This document shows positions 1 through 5,721 of a DNA stretch of 5,721 nt, one piece after another. The notes under the pieces are model-generated. The model saw only the letters and a program-made list of their open reading frames with translations. It was not told the DNA's origin and ran no database searches. The DNA is taken from contig JAFLCM010000178.1 of NCBI GenBank assembly GCA_017303565.1, forward strand, positions 1 to 5,721, in the 5' to 3' direction. This stretch comes from Planctomycetota bacterium (GTDB lineage Bacteria > Planctomycetota > Phycisphaerae > Phycisphaerales > UBA1924). Positions within the stretch are counted from its first letter, which is position 1, and every line of letters begins with the position of its first letter. The position numbers and the translations under genes were made by a program.

Positions 1-1
1 G

Positions 2-1288
2 GCGTGGAACATGGTGTTCGAGCTGCACGAGCAGAAGGGCCTGAGCGAGCAGGCGTTCTCGCTGCTCACCAAGGCTGTCGACGCCAACCCCAGCAACGAC
101 GACCTGAGCCAGCTCTTCATCGAGCGGCTCAACCGCACGGGTCGCAAGGTCGAGGCCCTCGGGCACATGCTGAAGGTGGTCAACCGCGACAAGAAGACCG
201 ACCCCGTCTGGGTGCGCCAGGCCGCGACCTACGCGATGGGCCTCGAGGCCTTCCGCGAGGCGGCGGACATGTACCGCCTGCTCTTGACCATCCCCGGATA
301 CGACGTGACGGAGAACCGCTCGTTCTACCTGCACTGCCTGCTCAAGCGGATGAACCCGCTGCCCGAGCGGGCCGAGGTGGGCAAGCTGCTCCGCCAGATC
401 GAGGAAGACTCCGCGGCGCAGGAGCTGCTCGCGACGGTCATGCTGCGGGCCCGCGCCGAGGCGTTCCTGGGCGACACCGACAAAGGCATCACGCTGGCGC
501 GGCAGGGCTACAAGAAGGCCGAGACGTCGCGCCAGGTCTACGGGTGGTTCAACGACACCACCGACATGATCTACGTGTCGTTCAAGAAGGGCAACGTGTT
601 CTACCGCGACCTGCCCGACGGCCGGCGCCAGGCGCAGAAGGAAGTGTTCGACCGCTTCCGCAAGGACCGCCAGCCGCCGCCCCCGATCCTTGTCATCATG
701 GAGGTCCCGTTCCGCCAGCAGGCGGGCGAGTCGATCCAGAAGCTGCTCGACGAGATCGTGGCGCTCGAGTCGCAGCTGGGCGACGACCTGCCGGCGAAGG
801 TCGAGATGTACCGCGCGATGAACCAGCTGTACTACGCGCTGGGCAAGTACCCCGAGGCGCTCGAGGCCTGCAAGAAGGGCCTGGAGATCGCTCCGACCGA
901 GGTGGAGTTCAACAACAACGCGGCGTATACGCTGTCGAAGCACCTCGACAAGCCGCAGGAGGCGCTGCCCTTCGCGCTGGCGGCGGCCCGCGGCGCGGGC
1001 GACGCCTCGCCGGTGTTGGACACCGTCGGTCAGGTGTACCTGCAGATGAACGACGTCGAGAACGCGATCCGCTTCCTCACCCGCGCGGCCGATAACGCGC
1101 GCGGGCCCGACGAGGTGGTCGCCGCCAACGTCCACCTGGGCATGGCCCGGATGATGATGAAGCCCGCGGACATCGCCGCGGCCCGCAAGTGCTACGACCG
1201 GGCTCGGGAGGCGCACGCCAAGATGCCCGAGGCCGCCCGCAAGCAGTTCGACGCCGACCTGGATTCGTTGAGGCAGAAGGTCCAGTAG
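2..1288 (+). CDS. TPR-repeat protein, 5'-truncated by window edge
   Basis: The reading frame is open from the first bases and ends at TAG 1286-1288. An ATG at 11 is in frame, but codons before it (Ala-Trp-Asn) are also open and the protein begins in the middle of helical repeats, so the true start is probably upstream. Numbering from the ATG at 11, the clearest TPR units are at about residues 270-296 (ALGKYPEAL...LEIAP), 298-331 (NNNAAYTLSK), 332-363 (VLDTVGQVYLQMND) and 371-401. Weaker helical pairs fill residues 1-200, and a proline run lies at 222-225. No enzymatic motif or membrane helix is visible. TPR proteins act as scaffolds for protein complexes. In polysaccharide and exosortase (PEP-CTERM) loci such proteins often accompany Wzc-like genes, so a role in polymer assembly or secretion is a reasonable inference, not shown. 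The TPR assignment is secure; the specific function is unknown. Confidence 0.85.
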   Translation, partial: AWNMVFELHEQKGLSEQAFSLLTKAVDANPSNDDLSQLFIERLNRTGRKVEALGHMLKVVNRDKKTDPVWVRQAATYAMGLEAFREAADMYRLLLTIPGYDVTENRSFYLHCLLKRMNPLPERAEVGKLLRQIEEDSAAQELLATVMLRARAEAFLGDTDKGITLARQGYKKAETSRQVYGWFNDTTDMIYVSFKKGNVFYRDLPDGRRQAQKEVFDRFRKDRQPPPPILVIMEVPFRQQAGESIQKLLDEIVALESQLGDDLPAKVEMYRAMNQLYYALGKYPEALEACKKGLEIAPTEVEFNNNAAYTLSKHLDKPQEALPFALAAARGAGDASPVLDTVGQVYLQMNDVENAIRFLTRAADNARGPDEVVAANVHLGMARMMMKPADIAAARKCYDRAREAHAKMPEAARKQFDADLDSLRQKVQ

Positions 1289-1321
1289 GCCGAAGTACAG
1301 AGCGCAGAGGTCCGGGAGAAA

Positions 1322-1336
1322 GCGCAGAACCTGCGC
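1322..1336. repeat. Short hairpin, GCGCAG-AAC-CTGCGC
   Basis: Perfect 6-bp inverted repeat with a 3-nt loop, starting 33 nt after the stop codon of the TPR gene. It could act as a weak 3'-end stabiliser or attenuator. It lacks a downstream U-tract, and in GC-rich DNA a stem this short can occur by chance. Confidence 0.35.
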
Positions 1337-1366
1337 CCCAGCCCCGGTGAGTTTCCCGCGTGATCC

Positions 1367-1378
1367 GACGCCGGCGTC
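1367..1378. repeat. 12-bp perfect palindrome GACGCCGGCGTC
   Basis: The sequence equals its own reverse complement and has no loop, so it resembles a dimeric-regulator half-site pair more than an RNA hairpin. It lies 42 nt before the ATG of the Wzc-like gene, where an operator could sit. No further evidence supports a regulator, and chance occurrence in GC-rich DNA is possible. Confidence 0.3.
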
Positions 1379-1420
1379 AGGGCATGACCGCCCGCGCCGG
1401 GCTCGAAAGACGAGACGACC

Positions 1421-3649
1421 ATGACGAGCATCCCCGCGAACCAGCCCCTGACCGCTCCACGACCGGTGGGCGCTCCCGCGCCCTCGGCCCAGGCCGCGGG
1501 CGGGCCCCTGATCGACCCGGTGCGCGTCCTGCAGCAGTACTACCCGTGGCTGCTGCTCTCGGGCGTCGCGGGGGCGATCGTCGGCACGGTGCTGCACTTC
1601 GCGCTCCTGTTCATCTACCCCATCTACACCGGCTACGTCGTCTTCGAGTGCTCGCCGCCGTACCGCGCCGGTGAGGGCAGCACGGCGTCCGCCGCCGCCA
1701 CCCCGCAGGTCAAGGAAGAACTGCAGCTCTACATGGAGACCCAGGTGAGCGTCATGCGCTCGGACGTGGTGCTCAAGCGCGCCCTCGAGCAGCCCCAGTT
1801 CCGCGAGACCAAGTGGGCCCAGTCCTACCTCACGCCCAGCGGCGCCATCGAGCCGGTCGAGGCGCTGAAGGAACTCCGCAAGATCGTCGGGTCGTACGTC
1901 GTCCCCGAGACGGCGCTGATCCGCCTGCAGGTCCGCACCCAGAACCGCCAGGACGCGGCCATCATCGCCACCGCGATCAAGGACGTGTACCTCGAGGACA
2001 ACCGCCAGCAGACCAACCGCGCCACCACCAACCTGCTCACCCTGACGAGCGACAAGGTGAAGGAACTCGAGTCCGACATCCGCAACCTCGACAACTCGAT
2101 GGAGAACCTGCTGCAGGTCCGCGAGATCACGACGCTCGAGCAGCAGAGCAACGAGCGGTTCGTCGAAATCGTGCAGCTGCAGCCGCAGATCGTCGAACTC
2201 CGCGACACCCGCGCCAAGGCGCAGGAGCAGCTCGATACCTACGACAACCTCGCCAAGAACCCGGCGGGCGTCGTCTACCCCGAGGCCATCCGCTCGGCGG
2301 CCGAGACCTCCCGCGTCGCCGAGGAACTCAAGGCCCAGATCGCGCAGGTGCAGGCCCGCCTGAACTCGGACAAGCAGGAGTTCGGCGAGGAGCACGGGCA
2401 GGTGAAGCGTGGCGAGCGGCTCATCGTCGCCCTTCAGTCCGAGCGTCAGCGCATGATCGAGACGATCATGGCCGACGAGTTCGCTTCCCAGCGTGAGACC
2501 CTCCGCAACACCGTCCAGAACACCGAGGCCGCGCTCAGCCAGCTCTCCGACCGCCTGGAGCAGGCCCGCACCAAGCTCCGCGACACCACCATCGCCATCA
2601 AGCAGTACCGCGAGTTCGCCCTCACCCGCGAGGAGAAACTCAAGCTCAAGTCCGAGTTCGAGGCCCGCGCCGTCGAACTGGCCCTGCTCCAGCAGCGCGG
2701 CACGCGCGTCCGCCAGCTCAACGAGGCCGAGCCCCCGGACACCCCGTCGTTCCCGCAGGCCAAGATCCTCATCCCGCTCACCGCGGTCGCCATCGTCGGC
2801 CTCACCGCCGGCTTCATCGTGCTGAAGGAGGCCCGCGAGCAGCGCATCCGCAGCCCGCAGGACGTGGCGATGATCCCCCGCACCCGCCCGCTCGGCTTCG
2901 TGCCCGAACTGGCGATGGACCCCACCCAGCCGCCGAAGATCGAAACCGCCACGGTCGACAAGCCCGAGGGCATCGTCGCCGAGTCGTACCGTCAGATCCG
3001 CACCAACATCCTCAAGGCCTGCCAGGCCAAGGGCTACCGCACCGTCCTGGTCACCTCGGGCCTCCCCGGCTCGGGCTCGACCTCGCTGGTGTCGAACCTC
3101 GCCGCCAGCGCCGGCTCGCTCGGCCTGAACGTCCTGATCATCGATACCAACGTGCGCCGCCCCGGCGTGCACGGGGCCCTCGGCGTCTCCGAGGGGCCGG
3201 GCCTTTCCGAGATCCTGAAGGGTCAGGCCGCGTTCGCGTCGTCGGTCGTCGCGACAAAGATCGAGAACGTCTCCGTCCTGCCCGCGGGCAAGGACCGCAA
3301 GGGCGTCCACGAGCGTTTCGCCACGAAGGAGATGGCCGGCGTGCTGAACGACGCCCGCGAGAAGTACGACCTCGTGCTGCTCGACACCGCCCCCTCCGTG
3401 GTCGCCGGAGACGCGGTGACGCTCTCGGGCCTCACCGACGCCGCTGTGCTCGTCGTCCGCGCCTACAGCGAGAAGCGCGGCCTGGTCGCGCGTCTCCGCA
3501 ACCAGCTGGGCGAGCACAAGGCCGAGTTCCTGGGCGTGATCGTCAACGCCGTGCAGGCCTCCGCCGGCGGCTACTTCAAGAAGAACTTCGAACAGGCGAT
3601 GGAGTACCAGCGCGCCGGCGAGTCCTCGTCCGGCTCCAAGGCGGCCTGA
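1421..3649 (+). CDS. Wzc/GumC-like polysaccharide co-polymerase with degenerate BY-kinase domain
   Basis: This 742-residue protein has the full architecture of fused chain-length regulator and tyrosine autokinase proteins, which set polymer length and export in exopolysaccharide synthesis. In order: a Pro/Ala-rich cytoplasmic tail (1-30); membrane helix 1 (about 43-65) opening a Wzz-type domain; a long periplasmic part with coiled coils at about 209-275 and 299-431; the proline motif PPDTPSFP (438-445) typical just before the second helix (about 449-468); then a cytoplasmic kinase-fold domain. EX2RX2R is intact (E521, R524, R527) and Walker B is present (VLLDTAP, D655). The Walker A loop reads GLPGSGST, with Ser553 where the catalytic lysine belongs, and Walker A' reads DTNVRRP, with Asn577 for the second Asp. 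The C-terminus has only two scattered tyrosines (718, 729). Kinase activity is therefore doubtful, while the structural co-polymerase role is likely. The ATG at 1421 has no strong Shine-Dalgarno sequence, but it places the first helix normally. Its stop lies 3 nt before the epimerase gene. Confidence 0.9.
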   Translation: MTSIPANQPLTAPRPVGAPAPSAQAAGGPLIDPVRVLQQYYPWLLLSGVAGAIVGTVLHFALLFIYPIYTGYVVFECSPPYRAGEGSTASAAATPQVKEELQLYMETQVSVMRSDVVLKRALEQPQFRETKWAQSYLTPSGAIEPVEALKELRKIVGSYVVPETALIRLQVRTQNRQDAAIIATAIKDVYLEDNRQQTNRATTNLLTLTSDKVKELESDIRNLDNSMENLLQVREITTLEQQSNERFVEIVQLQPQIVELRDTRAKAQEQLDTYDNLAKNPAGVVYPEAIRSAAETSRVAEELKAQIAQVQARLNSDKQEFGEEHGQVKRGERLIVALQSERQRMIETIMADEFASQRETLRNTVQNTEAALSQLSDRLEQARTKLRDTTIAIKQYREFALTREEKLKLKSEFEARAVELALLQQRGTRVRQLNEAEPPDTPSFPQAKILIPLTAVAIVGLTAGFIVLKEAREQRIRSPQDVAMIPRTRPLGFVPELAMDPTQPPKIETATVDKPEGIVAESYRQIRTNILKACQAKGYRTVLVTSGLPGSGSTSLVSNLAASAGSLGLNVLIIDTNVRRPGVHGALGVSEGPGLSEILKGQAAFASSVVATKIENVSVLPAGKDRKGVHERFATKEMAGVLNDAREKYDLVLLDTAPSVVAGDAVTLSGLTDAAVLVVRAYSEKRGLVARLRNQLGEHKAEFLGVIVNAVQASAGGYFKKNFEQAMEYQRAGESSSGSKAA
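3638..3644 (+). promoter_or_regulatory. Shine-Dalgarno-like AAGGCGG for the epimerase gene
   Basis: AAGGCGG differs by one base from the consensus AAGGAGG and ends 8 nt before the ATG at 3653. It lies inside the last codons of the Wzc-like gene. It supports 3653 as the start, which leaves a short 14-residue basic leader before the Rossmann fold. Confidence 0.45.
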
Positions 3650-3652
3650 GCG

Positions 3653-4687
3653 ATGGTGGTGGAGCGAGCCACCCGGAAAGCGGCCGAGCGCCGTCGGTGC
3701 CTCATCACCGGCGGCGCGGGGTTCATCGGCTCTCACCTGACCGACCACCTGCTCGCGCTCGGGCATCGCGTCACCGTTGTCGACAACCTCTCCACGGGCC
3801 GGCGCGACAACCTCGCGCCGGCTTTGGCTGGGCCGCACGCCGCCTCGCTCCGCGTGATCGAGGGCGATCTTTCCCGCGTGCTCCGCGCTGAACTCGTCGC
3901 GGAACGGTTCGACCACGTGTACCACCTGGCGGCGGCGGTGGGGGTGCAGCGCATCGTCGACCGCCCCATCGAGTGCATCGAGGCCAACGTCATCGACACC
4001 GCGGAGCTGCTGCGCTACGCCGCGGAGCACGGGACCGCCGGAGGCCCAGCCCGCACGCTCATCGCGTCCAGTTCCGAGGTCTACGGCAAGTCCGCCAAGA
4101 CGCCCTTCAGCGAGTCCGACGACTGCGTCTACGGGCCGACCACCGCCTGGCGCTGGTCGTACGCCACCAGCAAGGCCATCGACGAGTACCTGGCGCTCGC
4201 GTGGCACGCCCAGCGCTCGCTGCCCGTGGTCATCACGCGGTTCTTCAACACCGTCGGCCCACGCCAAGTCGGGGACTACGGCATGGTCCTGCCCCGGTTC
4301 GTGTCCGCCGCCCTCAGGGGCGTGCCGCTGCATGTTTATGGGGACGGGAAGCAGACCCGCTGTTTCTGCGACGTGCGGGACATCGTCCCGGCGCTGGTCC
4401 GCCTGATGGATAAACCGCGTGCCTTGGGCCTTGTCGTCAACCTCGGCAGCGATACTCCAGTCTCGATCCGAGAACTCGCCGAACGCGTGTTGAAGACCCT
4501 GCGAAGCGGCTCACCGATCGAACCGATCCCATATGATCGGGCTTACGGGCCGGGGTTCGAGGACCTTCACCGGCGCCAGCCGGACCTCACCCGCGCTCGC
4601 GACCTGATCGGCTTCTCCCCCGCCACCCCGCTCGAAGACACCATCCGCGCCATCGCTGACACCCTGCGGTCACCGCCGCCCGCATGA
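3653..4687 (+). CDS. NAD-dependent sugar-nucleotide epimerase/dehydratase (extended SDR)
   Basis: The 344-residue product is a cytoplasmic nucleotide-sugar enzyme of normal family length. Its Rossmann fold begins CLITGGAGFIGSHL, with the GxxGxxG dinucleotide motif at 20-26 and the acidic residue D44 (VVDNLSTG), which favours NAD over NADP. Further family marks are GDL (71-73), HLAA (91-94), the active-site serine stretch SSSEVYG (139-145), and the catalytic pair Y170 and K174 in YATSK. The substrate half has RFFNTVGPRQ, VYGDGKQTR and the ending GFEDLHRRQPDL. That pattern matches a group often named UDP-glucose 4-epimerase, UDP-glucuronate decarboxylase or GDP-mannose 4,6-dehydratase; substrate cannot be fixed from sequence. 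It probably supplies an activated sugar for the polymer built by its neighbours. It starts 3 nt after the Wzc-like gene and overlaps the next gene by 4 nt, which suggests one operon with coupled translation. Confidence 0.93.
   Translation: MVVERATRKAAERRRCLITGGAGFIGSHLTDHLLALGHRVTVVDNLSTGRRDNLAPALAGPHAASLRVIEGDLSRVLRAELVAERFDHVYHLAAAVGVQRIVDRPIECIEANVIDTAELLRYAAEHGTAGGPARTLIASSSEVYGKSAKTPFSESDDCVYGPTTAWRWSYATSKAIDEYLALAWHAQRSLPVVITRFFNTVGPRQVGDYGMVLPRFVSAALRGVPLHVYGDGKQTRCFCDVRDIVPALVRLMDKPRALGLVVNLGSDTPVSIRELAERVLKTLRSGSPIEPIPYDRAYGPGFEDLHRRQPDLTRARDLIGFSPATPLEDTIRAIADTLRSPPPA
4684..4687 (+). promoter_or_regulatory. ATGA stop/start overlap coupling epimerase and transferase genes
   Basis: The TGA of the epimerase (4685-4687) overlaps the ATG (4684-4686) of the transferase gene. 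No Shine-Dalgarno-like sequence is seen in the preceding 20 nt, so re-initiation by ribosomes finishing the epimerase is the likely route of translation. This also supports 4684 as the start. Confidence 0.7.
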
Positions 4688-5721
4688 GCATCGATCCGAT
4701 CATCTCCCTGCTCACCGGCCTCGCCCACGCCGCGGTGGCGCGCTCGCCCATCGGCGGCGGGCTGGAGACCCCCCCCGCGGTCACGGTGGCGCCCGAGAAG
4801 GCCCTCGACCTCTTCCACAACTACCTGCCTGTGCTCGCGGTCGCTTTCGTGGTCACGCTGCTTGCGACGCCGCTGATGCGCCGCCTGGCCATCCGGCACG
4901 GCGTGGTCGATCGCCCCAGCGAGGCCCGCAAGGTCCACCGCATCCCGATCGCCTACCTCGGCGGCGTGGCGGTGTTCCTCGGCCTCCTCGCCGGCGTGTT
5001 CACCAGCTACATCGGCGGCGCGTTCGCGACCGAGGGCGGCACCTTCTGCATCCACGAGTCCGCCGCCCACCCCGAGCAGTCCCAGGTGCCGATCCTCAGC
5101 GTCGTCGCCGCCATGGCGATCGTGTGCGTGACCGGGCTGGTCGACGACGTGAAGGGCCTGTACCCGCGGCTGAAGGTCGCCGGGCAACTCATGGGCGCCG
5201 CCTTCCTCGCCATGGAGGACATCGGCACCAAGGTCGCCGCGGGCGTGCTGTCGCCAACCCTCGGCCGGCTGCTCAACAACGAGGAACTCCGTTTCCAGTT
5301 CGACCTGCCTTTCACGCTGCCGTTCTCTTCGGGCGTGCTGACGATCGACGTCATCTACTGGGTGGGCGTGGCGATCATCGCCATCTTCGTGCTGGGCGCG
5401 TGCAACGCCAGCAACCTGATCGACGGGCTCGACGGCCTGCTCTCGGGCGTCACCGCGATCGCCGCCGCGGGACTCCTGGTCATCGCGCTGGGGCTGGCCG
5501 TCGCCGACGACGGACGCCTCGACAGCGCCCGCATCGTCATGTGCATGGCCTTGCTCGGGGCGTGCCTGGGCTTCCTGCCCCACAACTTCAACCCGGCCAA
5601 CATCTTCTTGGGCGACGCGGGCAGCCTGCTGCTGGGCTACTTCACGATCGTGATCATCCTGACCCTGGGCGACACCGGGAAGACCCACCTGGTACTCGCC
5701 GGGCTGGTGATCTACATGATC
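4684..5721 (+). CDS. WecA/TagO/MraY-family undecaprenyl-phosphate sugar-1-phosphate transferase, 3'-truncated
   Basis: The frame stays open for 346 codons from ATG 4684 to the window edge, so the C-terminus is missing. The protein is polytopic, with helices at about 47-66, 90-110, 135-153, 164-178, 219-240, 254-273, 283-298 and 313-329. Family motifs are in the right order: RKVHRIPIAYLGG (82-94), GLVDDVKGLYPRLK (151-164, with D154 and D155 of the Mg-binding pair), NASNLIDGLDGL (241-252, nucleophile-region D247 and D250), and FNPANIFLGDAGS (302-314, D311). Such enzymes move a sugar 1-phosphate, often GlcNAc-1-phosphate, from a UDP-sugar to undecaprenyl phosphate at the inner membrane, the first committed step of polymer repeat synthesis. 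The operon position fits a polysaccharide initiator better than MraY of peptidoglycan synthesis. The late histidine motif expected in this family would lie beyond the edge. The acceptor and donor are inferred from the family only. Confidence 0.92.
   Translation, partial: MSIDPIISLLTGLAHAAVARSPIGGGLETPPAVTVAPEKALDLFHNYLPVLAVAFVVTLLATPLMRRLAIRHGVVDRPSEARKVHRIPIAYLGGVAVFLGLLAGVFTSYIGGAFATEGGTFCIHESAAHPEQSQVPILSVVAAMAIVCVTGLVDDVKGLYPRLKVAGQLMGAAFLAMEDIGTKVAAGVLSPTLGRLLNNEELRFQFDLPFTLPFSSGVLTIDVIYWVGVAIIAIFVLGACNASNLIDGLDGLLSGVTAIAAAGLLVIALGLAVADDGRLDSARIVMCMALLGACLGFLPHNFNPANIFLGDAGSLLLGYFTIVIILTLGDTGKTHLVLAGLVIYMI

Larger units (their letters stand above)
1289..1420. other. Intergenic gap with small inverted repeats
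   Basis: This 132-bp gap separates the TPR gene from the Wzc-like gene and is the only real non-coding stretch in the window. It holds a 6-bp stem with AAC loop at 1322-1336, a perfect 12-bp palindrome at 1367-1378, and a 5-bp stem with CGC loop at 1390-1402, just upstream of the next start codon. No T-tract follows any stem, so a classical intrinsic terminator is not supported. I see no convincing -35/-10 pair. The gap is long enough to hold a promoter for the three downstream genes, but the sequence does not show one clearly. Confidence 0.5.

Noticed and set aside
4..1095. Plus-strand open frame of 363 codons overlapping the TPR gene in another frame
   Set aside because: The product is Arg/Gly/Pro/Ala-rich with no domain pattern, as expected for an off-frame reading of GC-rich coding DNA; the frame at 2-1288 gives clear TPR units.
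1322..1336. Intrinsic terminator after the TPR gene
   Set aside because: The stem is only 6 bp and is followed by a C-rich sequence rather than a T-tract, so it does not meet the usual Rho-independent pattern.
1360..1674. Possible small gene starting in the intergenic gap at 1360
   Set aside because: It runs into the Wzc-like gene in a different frame and is dominated by Arg, Pro and Ala. The overlapped frame encodes the expected Wzz-type first membrane helix, so this is a shadow.
2446..2973. Minus-strand open frame opposite the coiled-coil and second membrane helix of the Wzc-like gene
   Set aside because: Ser/Arg-rich antisense shadow without motifs; the sense strand shows a coherent coiled coil, proline motif and membrane helix.
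3641..3660. Frameshift or gene fusion between the Wzc-like protein and the epimerase
   Set aside because: A clear TGA stop at 3647-3649, a good Shine-Dalgarno-like sequence and an ATG at 3653 show two separate, closely spaced genes.
4567..5688. Long minus-strand open frame of 373 codons opposite the transferase gene
   Set aside because: Its translation is a low-complexity run of Arg, Asp, Gly, Gln, His and Ala typical of antisense frames in GC-rich DNA. The plus strand encodes a protein with all WecA/MraY-family motifs in order.

Overview
The window is a strongly GC-rich stretch of bacterial DNA, with most third codon positions G or C. It carries four plus-strand genes packed head to tail. 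Together they look like part of an exopolysaccharide (cell-surface or capsular polysaccharide) locus. Two-membrane-anchor chain-length proteins and a lipid-linked sugar-phosphate transferase suggest a bacterium with a polymer export apparatus, probably Gram-negative. The GC richness, weak Shine-Dalgarno sequences and protein flavour would fit a planctomycete of the Phycisphaerae type, but this taxonomic guess is inference only. No tRNA, rRNA, CRISPR, transposon or phage feature was seen.

Layout: (1) 2-1288, the C-terminal 428 codons of a tetratricopeptide-repeat (TPR) protein whose start lies outside the window. (2) 1289-1420, a 132-bp gap with small inverted repeats but no convincing promoter or terminator. 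(3) 1421-3649, a complete 742-residue Wzc/GumC-like protein: Wzz-type membrane domain, long coiled-coil periplasmic part, second membrane helix, and a cytoplasmic domain of the bacterial tyrosine-kinase (BY-kinase) fold. (4) 3653-4687, an NAD-dependent sugar-nucleotide epimerase/dehydratase of the extended SDR family. (5) 4684-5721, a polytopic membrane sugar-phosphate transferase of the WecA/TagO/MraY family, overlapping the epimerase by ATGA and running off the right edge.

How they may work together: the epimerase would make an activated sugar. The WecA-like enzyme would start repeat-unit synthesis by loading a sugar phosphate onto undecaprenyl phosphate. The Wzc-like protein would control polymer length and export. 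The TPR protein could be a scaffold for assembly or secretion. The last three genes are spaced by 3 nt and by a 4-nt overlap, so they are almost certainly co-transcribed.

The most notable point is that the kinase-like domain of the Wzc homologue has lost the Walker A lysine (Ser553 in its place) and the second Walker A' aspartate (Asn577), and has no C-terminal tyrosine cluster. It keeps the Walker B aspartate and the EX2RX2R oligomerisation motif. It reads as a pseudokinase-type co-polymerase. Otherwise the region is an ordinary polysaccharide biosynthesis cluster, and I do not see an evident new system.
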